A DNA stretch of 64,000 bases from Ruixingdingia sedimenti (GTDB lineage: Bacteria > Pseudomonadota > Alphaproteobacteria > Rhodobacterales > Rhodobacteraceae). Below the pieces are notes generated by a model. That model worked only from the letters and a program-made list of their open reading frames with translations, made no database searches and was not told where the DNA came from. Positions within the stretch are counted from its first letter, which is position 1. Every line of letters starts with the position of its first letter. Positions 43,333 to 53,552 of the stretch are shown piece after piece. The DNA is taken from the NCBI RefSeq assembly GCF_031432425.1, contig NZ_JAVKPH010000009.1:62001-126000 (forward strand). Reading direction: 5' to 3'. The position numbers and the translations under genes were made by a program.

Positions 43333-44340
43333 ATGACCATCCGCACCACTTTGCTGGCCACCGCCGCCTGTGCGCTCGGCCTGCCCGCGCTGGCCGACGA
43401 GGTGAACGTCTACACCACCCGGCAGGCCTTCCTGATCGAGCCGGTGATGGAGGCCTTCACCAGGGAAACCGGCATCAAGGTCAACCTCGCCTTCATCGAG
43501 AAGGGGCTGGTGGAGCGGCTGAAATCCGAAGGCGACCGTTCGCCCGCCGATCTGGTGATGACGGTGGACATCGCGAACCTCAACCAGATCGTCGAGGCCG
43601 ATGTGCTGCAACCCGTGGACAGCGCGGTTCTGGAAGCCGCGGTGCCCGAGGCGCTGCAAAGCCCCGACAACCTGTGGTTCGCGCTGACCACCCGCGCCCG
43701 CGTGATCTATGCCAGCAAGGACCGCGTGGCCGATGGCGAGGTCACGACCTACGAGGATCTGACCGACCCGAAATGGAAAGGCCGCATCTGCACCCGCGCC
43801 GGGGTGCATGACTACAACCTCGCCCTGCTGGCCGCGGTGATCGCCCATGATGGCGCGGAAAAGGCCAGGGCATGGGCCGAGGGGGTGAAGGCGAACCTGG
43901 CGAAGAAGCCCGAGGGCAACGACCGTTCGCAGGTCAAGTCGATCTGGGCCGGCGAATGCGACATCTCGCTGACCAACACCTATTACATGGGCGCGATGCT
44001 GGCGGACCCCGACCAGAAGGCATGGGCGGAATCGGTGCGCATCGTGTTCCCGACCTTCGAGGGCGGCGGCACGCATGTGAACGTCTCGGGCATCGCGATG
44101 ACCAAGGCGGCGCCGAACAGGGACGCGGCGGTGAAGCTGATGGAATTCCTCGTCTCGCCCGAGGCGCAGGCGATCTATGCCGAGGTGAACCACGAATTCC
44201 CGGTGCTGGAAGGCGCGAAACGGTCGGATCTGGTGGCAAGCTGGGGCGACTTCACGCCGGATGCGCTGAACCTGACGGAGCTGGCCAAGCTGCGCCCGAC
44301 GGCGCTGAAGATCATGGAAGAGGTCGGTTTCGACAACTGA
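43333..44340 (+). CDS. fbpA: Ferric iron ABC transporter substrate-binding protein
   Basis: A 335-residue periplasmic binding protein of the FbpA/FutA type. It has a signal peptide (TLLATAACALGLPALA), then DEVNVYTTRQAFLIEPVM, and a Tyr-rich iron site including NTYYMGAM, as in class II ferric-binding proteins. GGAGGACACG precedes the ATG. No permease or ATPase genes accompany it and a terminator follows directly, so it is an orphan binding protein that must use a transporter encoded elsewhere. Confidence 0.88.
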   Translation: MTIRTTLLATAACALGLPALADEVNVYTTRQAFLIEPVMEAFTRETGIKVNLAFIEKGLVERLKSEGDRSPADLVMTVDIANLNQIVEADVLQPVDSAVLEAAVPEALQSPDNLWFALTTRARVIYASKDRVADGEVTTYEDLTDPKWKGRICTRAGVHDYNLALLAAVIAHDGAEKARAWAEGVKANLAKKPEGNDRSQVKSIWAGECDISLTNTYYMGAMLADPDQKAWAESVRIVFPTFEGGGTHVNVSGIAMTKAAPNRDAAVKLMEFLVSPEAQAIYAEVNHEFPVLEGAKRSDLVASWGDFTPDALNLTELAKLRPTALKIMEEVGFDN

Positions 44341-44361
44341 TCCCGTCGCAGGCACGGCCCG

Positions 44362-44395
44362 AAACCCCGCCCGGCGCGGCCCGGGCGGGGTTTTC
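44362..44395 (+). terminator. Rho-independent terminator after the iron-binding protein gene
   Basis: AACCCCGCCCGG pairs with CCGGGCGGGGTT over 12 bases with a short loop, followed by TTTT. It is the clearest intrinsic terminator in the window. Confidence 0.85.
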
Positions 44396-44446
44396 CATTG
44401 CGGGGGCGCGGCATGGCTGGCACATCTGCCCTGCCCGGAGGTGCCG

Positions 44447-44908
44447 ATGACCGACCGCCCCTATCCCCGCCTGTTGCTGCTGGCCGATGCGGTCCTGCTG
44501 GCCGCGCTGCCCGTCGCATGGTTCGCGCCCCTGATGACGGTGAAGGTGACGCTGAAGTTCTGGGCCGAGGGCACGGATCTGTCGGTCGTCTCCACCCTGC
44601 AAGGGGTCTGGGGGTCGGATCCGGCGCTGGCGCTGGTGCTGACCTTTTTCGCGGTGCTGGCGCCGGTGGCGAAGGTCTCGGGGCTGGCGCTGATCCATCT
44701 CGGCCTTCTGTCCGTGCGGGTTGAACCGGCGCTCTACCTCATCGGGCGGCTGGCGATGGCGGATGTATTCCTGATCGCGGTCTATGTGGCGCTGTTCAAG
44801 GGGCTGGACGGCGGGCGGATCACCATCGGCTGGGGCATGTGGCTGTTCACCGCCTGCGTGGTCGGCTCGCTGGCGCTGTCGCTGATCACCGAACGGCTGC
44901 GGCGCTGA
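44447..44908 (+). CDS. PqiA-like paraquat-inducible membrane protein
   Basis: A 153-residue protein with four transmembrane segments (LLLLADAVLLAALPVAWF at the start), matching one PqiA domain (TPF/LFAPLMTVK-type segment, YLIGRLAMADVFLIAVYVAL). PqiA domains accompany MCE proteins in lipid transport between membranes, but no MCE gene is here, so the function is open. The start at 44447 follows GGAGGTGCCG. It lies 40 bases before radA in the same direction. Confidence 0.8.
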   Translation: MTDRPYPRLLLLADAVLLAALPVAWFAPLMTVKVTLKFWAEGTDLSVVSTLQGVWGSDPALALVLTFFAVLAPVAKVSGLALIHLGLLSVRVEPALYLIGRLAMADVFLIAVYVALFKGLDGGRITIGWGMWLFTACVVGSLALSLITERLRR

Positions 44909-44948
44909 ACCGGCTTGCCGCCGCGCGCGGGGGCGGGCATGAAGGGGC

Positions 44949-46310
<1,362 letters not shown>

Positions 46311-46355
46311 CCCCCGCCGCTGCCCCTGCTGCGGCCGGAAGACAGGAGCAGGCGG

Positions 46356-46970
46356 ATGGAAGGCTTTACCCTGATCGACGCGGTGGTGGCCGCGGTGATC
46401 GTGCTCTCGGCGATTCTCGCCTATTCCCGGGGGCTGGTGCGCGAGGCACTGGCCATCGCGGGCTGGGTGGGCGCCGCGGTGCTGGCCTATATCTTTGCCC
46501 CGCAGGCACAGCCGCTGATCCGCGAAATCCCGGTGCTGAACGATTTCCTCGCCGACAGTTGCGAATTGTCGCTGATCGCGGCCTTCGCCGTGGTCTTTGC
46601 GATCGGCCTTGTCATCATGGCGCTGTTCACGCCGCTGTTTTCCACCATCGTGCAACGATCCGTCCTCGGCGGCGTGGACCAGGCGCTCGGCTTTCTCTTC
46701 GGGGTGCTGCGGGGCGTGGTGCTGGTGGCGGTGGCCTTCATCGTCTACGACCGCGCCGTGGCGTCCGACACCGTGGCGATGGTGAACGATTCGCGGTCGC
46801 ACAAGGTGTTCGCCAGCTTCCAGCAGCGGCTGGAACGCAACATCCCCTCGGATGCCCCCGGCTGGATCGTGCAGCGCTACGAGGCGCTGGTGGGCGATTG
46901 CGCCGCCCCCGTCACGCCCGTGCAGCCCGTCACCCCCGCACCCGCCCCGGCCCCGGTCACCGGCAATTGA
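46356..46970 (+). CDS. cvpA: CvpA family membrane protein
   Basis: CvpA is needed for colicin V production in E. coli. Its general role is in envelope maintenance. The 204-residue protein has four N-terminal transmembrane segments with the family motif LAYSRGLVREALAIAGWVGA, and a polar C-terminus ending in a Pro/Val/Thr repeat. It lies directly before purF, an arrangement shared with E. coli. Confidence 0.93.
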   Translation: MEGFTLIDAVVAAVIVLSAILAYSRGLVREALAIAGWVGAAVLAYIFAPQAQPLIREIPVLNDFLADSCELSLIAAFAVVFAIGLVIMALFTPLFSTIVQRSVLGGVDQALGFLFGVLRGVVLVAVAFIVYDRAVASDTVAMVNDSRSHKVFASFQQRLERNIPSDAPGWIVQRYEALVGDCAAPVTPVQPVTPAPAPAPVTGN

Positions 46971-47058
46971 CGCGGCGCTGCACCGCAGCCCGTGACACTG
47001 ACGTGACAAGGCGATAAGGAGGGCGCACCAGCGCGCCCCGTACCCGGAGGACCGGCAG

Positions 47059-48522
47059 ATGCAGCCTTTCCTGAGCCACCCTTTCGACGATGACCGCCTG
47101 CACGAGGAATGCGGCGTCTTCGGTGTCGTCGGCGTCAGCGATGCGGCGAATTTCGTGGCGCTCGGCCTGCATGCGTTGCAGCATCGCGGGCAGGAAGCCG
47201 CGGGGATCGTCAGCCACGATCCTGCGGGCGGTTTCCATTCCGTGCGCGAATTCGGCTATGTGCGCGACAATTTCACCCGCGCCTCGCTGATGCAGACGCT
47301 GCCGGGGCCGATCGCCATCGGCCATGTGCGCTATTCCACCGCCGGGTCCAAGGGCGCCACCGCCATCCGCGACGTGCAGCCCTTCTTCGGCGAATTTTCC
47401 ATGGGCGGCTGCGCCATCGCGCATAACGGCAACCTGACCAACGCCGCCGCCCTGCGGCGCGAACTGATCGAGCGCGGGTCGATCTTCCAGTCCTCGTCGG
47501 ATTCGGAATGCATCATCCACCTGATGGCGCGGTCCATTCAAAAGACCATCGCCGAACGGCTGAAGGACGCATTGCGCCGGGTCGAGGGCGCGTTTTCCGT
47601 CATCGCCATGACGCGCACGAAACTGATCGGCGTGCGCGACCCCCTGGGCGTGCGCCCGCTGGTGCTGGGCCGGGTGGGCGATGGCTGGGCGCTGTCGTCG
47701 GAAACCTGCGGGCTCGACATCATCGGCGCCGAATTCGTGCGCGAGATCGAGCCGGGCGAGATGGTGGTGATCGAGGACGGCAAGGTCAACAGCCACCGCC
47801 CCTTCGCCCCCGCCAAATCGCGCTTCTGCATCTTCGAGCAGGTCTATTTCTCGCGCCCCGATTCCATCCTCGGCGGCCGCTCGGTCTATGAAACCCGCCG
47901 CCAGATCGGCGTGGAACTGGCGCGCGAGGCGCCGGTCGAGGCCGATCTGGTCTGCCCCGTGCCCGACAGCGGCACCCCGGCGGCCATCGGCTATGCGCAT
48001 GAATCGGGCATCCCCTTCGGCATGGGGATCATCCGCAACCAATATGTGGGCCGCACCTTCATCGAACCGACGGAACAGATCCGCAACATGGGCGTGCGGC
48101 TGAAACTCAACGTCAACCGGGCGCTGATCGCGGGCAAGCGGGTGGTGCTGGTGGACGATTCGGTGGTGCGCGGCACGACCAGCCGCAAGATCAAGGAAAT
48201 GATCCTCGACGCCGGCGCGGCAGAGGTGCATTTCCGCATCGCCAGCCCCCCCACCGCCTGGCCCTGTTTCTACGGGGTGGATACGCCCGAACGGTCGAAA
48301 CTGCTGGCCGCCTCGATGACCGAGAACCAGATGCGCGACTATCTGGGGGTGGACAGCCTGCGCTTCATCTCGCTCGACGGGCTCTACCGCGCGGCGGGCG
48401 AGGCGAAGGGGCGCAACCCCGAGGCGCCGCAGTTCTGCGATGCCTGTTTCTCGGGCGACTATCCGGTCGCGCCCGCGGACATGCTTGAACGCGGGTTCGA
48501 GATGAAGGCGGCGGCGGAATGA
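47059..48522 (+). CDS. purF: Amidophosphoribosyltransferase PurF
   Basis: PurF makes phosphoribosylamine from PRPP and glutamine, the first committed purine step. The 487-residue protein has the N-terminal nucleophile Cys18 in EECGVFGVVG after a short propeptide, the glutaminase segments ALQHRGQEAAGI and AHNGNLTN, and the PRPP loop RVVLVDDSVVRGTTS. A GGAGGACCGGCAG lies before the ATG. The next gene overlaps its stop (ATGA). No purine riboswitch was seen in the 88 bases upstream. Confidence 0.97.
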   Translation: MQPFLSHPFDDDRLHEECGVFGVVGVSDAANFVALGLHALQHRGQEAAGIVSHDPAGGFHSVREFGYVRDNFTRASLMQTLPGPIAIGHVRYSTAGSKGATAIRDVQPFFGEFSMGGCAIAHNGNLTNAAALRRELIERGSIFQSSSDSECIIHLMARSIQKTIAERLKDALRRVEGAFSVIAMTRTKLIGVRDPLGVRPLVLGRVGDGWALSSETCGLDIIGAEFVREIEPGEMVVIEDGKVNSHRPFAPAKSRFCIFEQVYFSRPDSILGGRSVYETRRQIGVELAREAPVEADLVCPVPDSGTPAAIGYAHESGIPFGMGIIRNQYVGRTFIEPTEQIRNMGVRLKLNVNRALIAGKRVVLVDDSVVRGTTSRKIKEMILDAGAAEVHFRIASPPTAWPCFYGVDTPERSKLLAASMTENQMRDYLGVDSLRFISLDGLYRAAGEAKGRNPEAPQFCDACFSGDYPVAPADMLERGFEMKAAAE

Positions 48523-49181
48523 GCGGCGGCGAGACGAAGGTCGCGCTGATCACCGGCGCCTCGCGCGGTTTGGGCGCGGCGCTGGCGGAGGTGCTTGCGG
48601 GCGCGGGCTGGCATGTGGTCGCCGTGGCGCGCACCACCGGCGCGCTGGAGGAACTGGACGACCGCATCAAGGCGCGCGGCGGGGCGGCGACGCTGGCGCC
48701 GATGGACATCACCCAGGACGACGCGATGCGCCACCTGTGCCGCGCGGTGCACGACCGTTGGGGGCGGGTGGACCTCTGGGCGCATACGGCGATCCACGCG
48801 CCGCCGCTGTCGCCCGCCGGCCATGTCGACGCCAAGGACTGGGACAAGTCGCTGGCCGTGAACCTGCGCGCGACCGGGATGCTGATCCCGATGGTGGAAC
48901 CGCTTCTGCGCGCGTCGCCTGCCGGGACGGCGCTGTTCTTAGACGACCCGCGCGGGGGGGCGGCCTTCTTCGGCGCCTATGGGGCGACGAAGGCCGGGCA
49001 GATCGCGCTGGCCCGCAGCTGGCAGGCGGAAACCGCCAGGACCGGCCCGCGCGTGGTGATCGAAACACCCGCACCGATGCCCACCGCGCTGCGCGCCCGC
49101 TTCTTCCCCGGCGAGGACCGCGCCCCCCTTGCCGATCCCCGGGCCGAGGCCGCGCGGATCCTGGCCGCCCTTCCGGCGTAG
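48519..49181 (+). CDS. SDR-family oxidoreductase with atypical active site
   Basis: A 220-residue Rossmann-fold protein with ITGASRGLGAALAEVL for NAD(P) binding and YGATKAG as the YxxxK pair. The Ser that normally lies about 13 residues before the Tyr is missing: the stretch reads LDDPRGGAAFFGAY. The NNAG-like motif is also altered (HTAIHAPP). It may therefore be a poor or specialised dehydrogenase. The start overlaps the purF stop, so it is cotranscribed with purF, an arrangement whose meaning is unknown. Confidence 0.85.
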   Translation: MSGGETKVALITGASRGLGAALAEVLAGAGWHVVAVARTTGALEELDDRIKARGGAATLAPMDITQDDAMRHLCRAVHDRWGRVDLWAHTAIHAPPLSPAGHVDAKDWDKSLAVNLRATGMLIPMVEPLLRASPAGTALFLDDPRGGAAFFGAYGATKAGQIALARSWQAETARTGPRVVIETPAPMPTALRARFFPGEDRAPLADPRAEAARILAALPA

Positions 49182-49200
49182 CGCCCGGCCCTTCGGTCGG

Positions 49201-49310
49201 CGCCGGGGCGCTGCCCCGGACCCCGGGATATTTAAGGACAGAAAATGAACGGGGCCGAGTAGAATGCGACCCTGTTCATTTTCTGTCCCTAAATATCCCC
49301 GCCGGAGGCT
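49201..49310. repeat. Dispersed palindromic element, copy 4
   Basis: The best-preserved copy. GGGATATTTAAGGACAGAAA then ATGAAC (left arm, to about 49250) pairs with GTTCATTTTCTGTCCCTAAA then TATCCCC (right arm, 49274-49300), giving a stem of about 25 bp. It is flanked by the CGGGGCGCTGCCCCGGACCC lead and a GCCGGAGGC tail. It lies between two genes read in the same direction. Confidence 0.75.
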
Positions 49311-49414
49311 CCCGCACTCTCCATCCGCACCACCGCCGGGCGGATGCGACGCTTTGGGCCTTTTGCCGGGGCCTTGGGCGGGCTACATGCCAAGGGGCGG
49401 AAAATGGAGGCGGG

Positions 49415-50644
49415 ATGAACTGGTTCTGGGTGGCGGTGGCGGTCATGCTCGCGGCGGTGGCGGGCGTCATCTTGCGGGCGATGCTGCGCGGGCGGGGCGA
49501 GGGCGTGCCGGCCGCGGCCTATGACCTGCAGGTCTACCGCGACCAGCTGCGCGAGATCGACCGCGATCTGGCCCGCGGCCTGATCGCGCCCGCCGATGCC
49601 GAACGCACCCGGACGGAAATCTCGCGCCGCATGCTCGACGCCGACCGCGCCTTGCAGGCGGCGACCAAGGGGGGAACGGGGGCCGGGGGGCCGGGGGTAT
49701 GGGTGCTGGCGCTGGCGCTGCTTCTGGCGCTGGCGGCGGGGTCGGTTCTGGTCTACCGCGATCTGGGCGCGCCGGGTTATCCCGACCTGCCGCTGGCCGA
49801 ACGCATCGCCGCCGCCGAAACCGCCCGCGCCACCCGCCCGCGGCAGGCCGAGGCGGAGGCCGACATGCGCCCCGATCTGCCCGCGGCACCCGCCGCCGCC
49901 GATCCGCGCTATCTGGATCTGGTGGCGCAGCTGCGCGCCAAGGTGGCCGAACATCCGACCGACCTTCAGGGGCAGGAGCTTCTGGCGCGAAACGAGGCCG
50001 CGATCGGCAATTACGCCGCCGCCCATGCGGCGCAGGCGCAGGTGATCGGGCTCAAGGGCGATATGGCCACGGCGGCGGATTTCGCGCAGCTGGCCGAACT
50101 GATGGTGGCGGCGGCGGGCGGCTATGTCTCGCCCGAGGCCGAGACCGCGCTGACCGAGGCGCTGCGGCGCGATCCGAAGAACGGCTTGGCGCGCTATTAT
50201 TCCGGGCTGATGTTCGCGCAGGTGGGCCGGCCCGACCATGCCTTCCGGCTCTGGCGCGCGCTGCTGGAAGACAGCGGGCCGGACGACCCGTGGGAGGCGC
50301 CGCTGCGCGCGCAGATCCTCGATCTGGCGATGCGGGCGGGGGTGCAGTACGAATTGCCCGCGCCCCGCGGCCCCTCCAGCGCCGATATGGAGGCCGCGGC
50401 CGACATGGACCCCGAGGCGCGCGCGCAGATGATCCGCGGCATGGTGGACAGCCTCAACAGCCGGCTGGCGACCGATGGCGGCACCGCCGAGGACTGGGCC
50501 CGCCTGATCCGCGCCTATGGCGTTCTGGGCGAGACCGAGGCCGCGCGCGCCATCTGGGCCGAGGCCGCGGGCGTCTTTGCCGGGCGCGAGGCCGACATGG
50601 CGCAGATCCGCGCGGCGGCAGAGGCCGCGGGCGTGGCGGAATGA
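49415..50644 (+). CDS. ccmI: Cytochrome c-type biogenesis protein CcmI
   Basis: CcmI holds apocytochrome c for the CcmFH haem ligase. The 409-residue protein has two transmembrane helices (residues about 1-22 and 93-112) with the cytoplasmic loop between them carrying YRDQLREIDRDLARGLI, the leucine-zipper-like CcmI signature, and a periplasmic TPR-rich C-terminal part (LARYYSGLMFAQVGRPDHAF). GGAGGCGGG precedes the ATG. The other ccm genes are not in the window. It overlaps ruvX by ATGA. Confidence 0.92.
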   Translation: MNWFWVAVAVMLAAVAGVILRAMLRGRGEGVPAAAYDLQVYRDQLREIDRDLARGLIAPADAERTRTEISRRMLDADRALQAATKGGTGAGGPGVWVLALALLLALAAGSVLVYRDLGAPGYPDLPLAERIAAAETARATRPRQAEAEADMRPDLPAAPAAADPRYLDLVAQLRAKVAEHPTDLQGQELLARNEAAIGNYAAAHAAQAQVIGLKGDMATAADFAQLAELMVAAAGGYVSPEAETALTEALRRDPKNGLARYYSGLMFAQVGRPDHAFRLWRALLEDSGPDDPWEAPLRAQILDLAMRAGVQYELPAPRGPSSADMEAAADMDPEARAQMIRGMVDSLNSRLATDGGTAEDWARLIRAYGVLGETEAARAIWAEAAGVFAGREADMAQIRAAAEAAGVAE

Positions 50645-51111
50645 CCGCCCCCTTCGCGCGGATCGAGGATTTCGCCGCCGCCCTGCCCCCGGTCGGCGCG
50701 CTGTTCGGGCTGGATCTGGGCGACAAGACCATCGGGGTCGCGGTGTCCGATCCGTTCCGGCGCATCGCCTCGCCCCTGCTGACGATCCGGCGGGTGAAGT
50801 TCACGCAGGATGCGGCGGCGCTCATGGCGCTGGTGGCGGAACGCGCGGGGGCGGGGATCGTGCTGGGACTGCCGCTGAACATGGACGGCAGCGCGGGGCC
50901 CCGGGTGCAGTCGACGCAGGCCTTTGCGCGCAACCTCGCCCGGCTGACGCCGCTGCCCATCGGGTTCTGGGATGAACGGCTGTCCACCGTCGCCGCCGAA
51001 CGTGCGCTCCTGGAGGCCGACACCTCGCGCCGGCGGCGGGCGCAGGTGGTGGATCATGTGGCGGCGGGGTACATCCTGCAAGGCTGCCTCGACCGGCTGG
51101 CGCATTTGTGA
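50641..51111 (+). CDS. ruvX: Putative pre-16S rRNA nuclease RuvX/YqgF
   Basis: The 156-residue protein has the RNase-H-like fold motifs GALFGLDLGDKTIGVAVSD, IVLGLPLNMDGS and WDERLSTVAAER, as in YqgF, which helps mature the 5' end of 16S rRNA. Its start overlaps the ccmI stop (ATGA) and its stop overlaps the next gene (GTGA). Confidence 0.93.
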   Translation: MTAPFARIEDFAAALPPVGALFGLDLGDKTIGVAVSDPFRRIASPLLTIRRVKFTQDAAALMALVAERAGAGIVLGLPLNMDGSAGPRVQSTQAFARNLARLTPLPIGFWDERLSTVAAERALLEADTSRRRRAQVVDHVAAGYILQGCLDRLAHL

Positions 51112-51269
51112 GCGTGGCCAGCCCCTGCGTGCAGGTCTGCGTGATGGGTCCAAAGGGGCTCTGCACCGGGTGCCTGCGCACCCTGGACGAAATCGCCCGC
51201 TGGTCGGCGATGACCGACGCGGAACGCCGCGCCGTGATCGCCGCCCTGCCCGCCCGGCGCGCGGAATAG
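51108..51269 (+). CDS. DUF1289 small cysteine-rich protein
   Basis: A 53-residue protein starting with GTG inside the ruvX stop codon (GTGA). It has the family pattern SPCVQVCVMGPKGLCTGCLR then TLDEIARW, with four cysteines likely to bind zinc or an Fe-S cluster. DUF1289 proteins are widespread in Proteobacteria and of unknown function. The overlap shows it is translated from the ccmI-ruvX transcript. Confidence 0.85.
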   Translation: MSVASPCVQVCVMGPKGLCTGCLRTLDEIARWSAMTDAERRAVIAALPARRAE

Positions 51270-51274
51270 AGAAA

Positions 51275-51305
51275 GCCCAAAAATTTTCGGACGAAGATTT
51301 TCGGG
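51275..51305. terminator. A/T-rich hairpin between convergent DUF1289 gene and dusA
   Basis: GCCCAAAAATTTTCGGACGA continues to AGATTTTCGGGC, an imperfect stem in the gap between the two stop codons. It shares the core of the hairpin at 1634, in the same setting of convergent genes. Confidence 0.6.
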
Positions 51306-51320
51306 CCACGGCCCGGCCTG

Positions 51321-52313
51321 TCAGGCCGCCGCGCGTTCCGCCACCCCCGTCAGCGCGGCGTCGAACAGATCCAGCCCCGCACCGGGGCGCGACGCGCCTT
51401 CCGACAGCATCCGCCGCCAGCCGCGCGCGCCGGGCTGACCCGCAAAGAGGCCCAGCATATGGCGCGTGATCTGGTGCAGCCGCCCGCCCGCCGCCAGATG
51501 CCGCGCGATATGGGGCCGCATCGCCCGCGCCGCCGCCGCGCGATCCGCCGCCGGGGCCGGCGCGCCCCAGATCGCGGGATCGGCCCCCATCAGCACCGCC
51601 GCCGGGTCGTGATAGGCCGCGCGCCCCACCATCACCCCGTCGAGCCCCTGCGCCAGCAGGCCCTGCGCCTGTTCCAGCGTCGCCACCCCGCCGTTGAGCG
51701 AAACGGTCAGCCCCGGAAACGCCCGCTTCATCGCCAGCACCAGCGGATAGTCCAGCGGCGGGATTTCCCGGTTTTCCTTGGGCGACAGGCCCTGCAGCCA
51801 GGCCTTGCGGGCGTGGATGACGACATGGCGCACCCCGGCGGCCTCAATCGTTTCCAGAAAGCGGGGCAAAACCTGCTCCGGCACCTGATCGTCCACGCCG
51901 ATGCGGCATTTCACCGTCACCGGGCGCGGCTGCGCGGCGATCATCGCCGCCACGCAATCGCCCACCAGCCCCGGGTTTTCCATCAGCACCGCGCCGAAAC
52001 AGCCCGATTGCACCCGGTCGGACGGGCAGCCGCAGTTGAGGTTGATCTCCTGATATCCCCAATCCGCGCCGACCGCCGCCGCCGCCGCCAGCCGCGCGGG
52101 GTCGGAGCCCCCCAGTTGCAGCGCCAGCGGATGTTCCGCCGCATCATGGCCCAGAAGCCGGTCGCGGTCGCCATGGATCACGGCATCGGCCGTCACCATT
52201 TCTGTATAGAGCAGCGCATGGCGGCTCAGCTGCCGGTGGAACAGCCGGCAGTGGCGGTCGGTCCAGTCCATCATAGGCGCAATGGCAAGTCTATGTGCTT
52301 GATATTTCGTCAT
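51321..52313 (-). CDS. dusA: tRNA-dihydrouridine synthase DusA
   Basis: DusA reduces uridines 20 and 20a of tRNA with FMN. The 330-residue protein has APMMDWTDRHCR near the start, NLNCGCPSDRVQSG with the catalytic Cys96, VKCRIGVDD and NGGVATLEQA. The C-terminal half is intact. The first ten residues (MTKYQAHRLA) are less conserved. An integrase-bearing element begins immediately upstream, so the present 5' end has probably been rebuilt by the inserted DNA while keeping the frame. Confidence 0.95.
   Translation of the reverse strand: MTKYQAHRLAIAPMMDWTDRHCRLFHRQLSRHALLYTEMVTADAVIHGDRDRLLGHDAAEHPLALQLGGSDPARLAAAAAVGADWGYQEINLNCGCPSDRVQSGCFGAVLMENPGLVGDCVAAMIAAQPRPVTVKCRIGVDDQVPEQVLPRFLETIEAAGVRHVVIHARKAWLQGLSPKENREIPPLDYPLVLAMKRAFPGLTVSLNGGVATLEQAQGLLAQGLDGVMVGRAAYHDPAAVLMGADPAIWGAPAPAADRAAAARAMRPHIARHLAAGGRLHQITRHMLGLFAGQPGARGWRRMLSEGASRPGAGLDLFDAALTGVAERAAA
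52255..52313. other. Candidate attachment site at the 5' end of dusA
   Basis: The segment coding for the start of DusA (about residues 1-20) is where integrases of the dusA-associated family are known to insert. Here an integrase gene starts 112 bases upstream of the dusA start. The matching second copy would be at the far end of the element, outside the window; I did not find one inside it. Exact limits are therefore not determined. Confidence 0.45.
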
Positions 52314-52425
52314 TTTTCCAGTAGTATCAACTCATTGCGCGGCGGCGTGTGCACTCCAATTTACGACCCAATACGCCCCTTTTCGCCACGTTCCGACCGC
52401 GCACTGCACACATAGAGCACACGAA

Positions 52426-53481
52426 ATGGCGACCATATCAAAGCTTCCTTCGGGCTCCTGGCGAGTCCAGGTCAGACGCAAAGGGCACTACGTCAGTCAA
52501 TCCTTCCTGCGCCGCGGTGACGCGGAGCTTTGGGCGCGGACCATTGAGGGCAAGATCGATCGGGGGGAACCTATACACATTGGCGTTGGTGCGGCCAAGA
52601 CATTCGGAGACCTTATCGATCTTCACAGAGCGGATCTGGCGGAAGTCGGGAGAACGCTCGGCCGGTCGAAAGCCGCGAGCCTGGATTTTCTTGCGCTGCG
52701 CCTCGGGGCTTTGAAACCCGCCGAGCTGAGCCGGGAAAAGCTCGTCGAGTTCGGTCGCCAGCGCGCCAAGGAAGGGGCTGGCCCGGTAACGGTTGGCATC
52801 GACCTCGGATACATCAAGACGATCCTTTCGCATGCTGCCGCCGTTCACGGCATCATCGCACCAACCGAAGGAGTCGATCTCGCTCGGATTGCGCTCACCC
52901 GGCTCGGACTGGTGGGCAAAGGCAACGAACGGGATCGTCGGCCGAGCGAAGAGGAGATCGACGCGATCCTGAAGGCGCTTGAAAGCAACCCACGACAGTT
53001 CATCCCCGTAGCGCGCGTCGTTCGTTTCGCCATCGCGACTGCCATGCGACAAGATGAAATCTCTCGGGCGCGATGGGAAGACTACAACCCTCGAACCAAA
53101 ATGCTGCTCATCCGGGACCGCAAAGACCCTCGCCGCAAGACGGGCAACGACCAACGCATCCCGCTGCTGTCCGTTTCTGGTTACGACCCCTGCGCGTTGA
53201 TCGAAGAACAACGTGCGCTGGTGGGCAGTCGCGGCAGAATCTTCCCTTACAACGGACGCTCAATCGGCACGGCATTCCGACGGGTCTGCCGTACCTTGGG
53301 CATCGAGGATTTGCATTTTCATGATCTGCGCCACGAAGCGACCAGTCGACTGTTCGAGGCAGGTTTCACCATTGAACAGGTTGCCCTTGTCACCGGGCAC
53401 AAGGACTGGAAAATGCTGCGCCGCTACACCCACATCCGCCCAGAGGGTCTCCATGCGCTCGCGGCAAGCAGGGTTGCCTAG
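52426..53481 (+). CDS. Tyrosine-type site-specific integrase
   Basis: A 351-residue phage-type integrase. The N-terminal part (KLPSGSWRVQVRRKG) resembles an arm-type DNA-binding domain, followed by a core-binding domain at about 60-160. The catalytic residues are all present: Arg208 in ATAMRQDEIS, His299 and Arg302 in HDLRHEA, His325 in VTGHKDW, and nucleophile Tyr334 in RRYTHI. The enzyme should therefore be active. It starts 112 bases from dusA and points away from it into the island. Its codon use is less GC-rich than that of its chromosomal neighbours. Confidence 0.93.
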   Translation: MATISKLPSGSWRVQVRRKGHYVSQSFLRRGDAELWARTIEGKIDRGEPIHIGVGAAKTFGDLIDLHRADLAEVGRTLGRSKAASLDFLALRLGALKPAELSREKLVEFGRQRAKEGAGPVTVGIDLGYIKTILSHAAAVHGIIAPTEGVDLARIALTRLGLVGKGNERDRRPSEEEIDAILKALESNPRQFIPVARVVRFAIATAMRQDEISRARWEDYNPRTKMLLIRDRKDPRRKTGNDQRIPLLSVSGYDPCALIEEQRALVGSRGRIFPYNGRSIGTAFRRVCRTLGIEDLHFHDLRHEATSRLFEAGFTIEQVALVTGHKDWKMLRRYTHIRPEGLHALAASRVA

Positions 53482-53552
53482 CCTTCACATCTGGAAATGA
53501 CTTTTGGCGGCTCACATCGCTGCAATCTCCGCACAGATAGTGCCACCACCGA

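Noticed and set aside
46971..47058. Purine riboswitch before purF
   Set aside because: The 88-base leader lacks the conserved core of a purine or PRPP-type aptamer; only a ribosome-binding site is visible.
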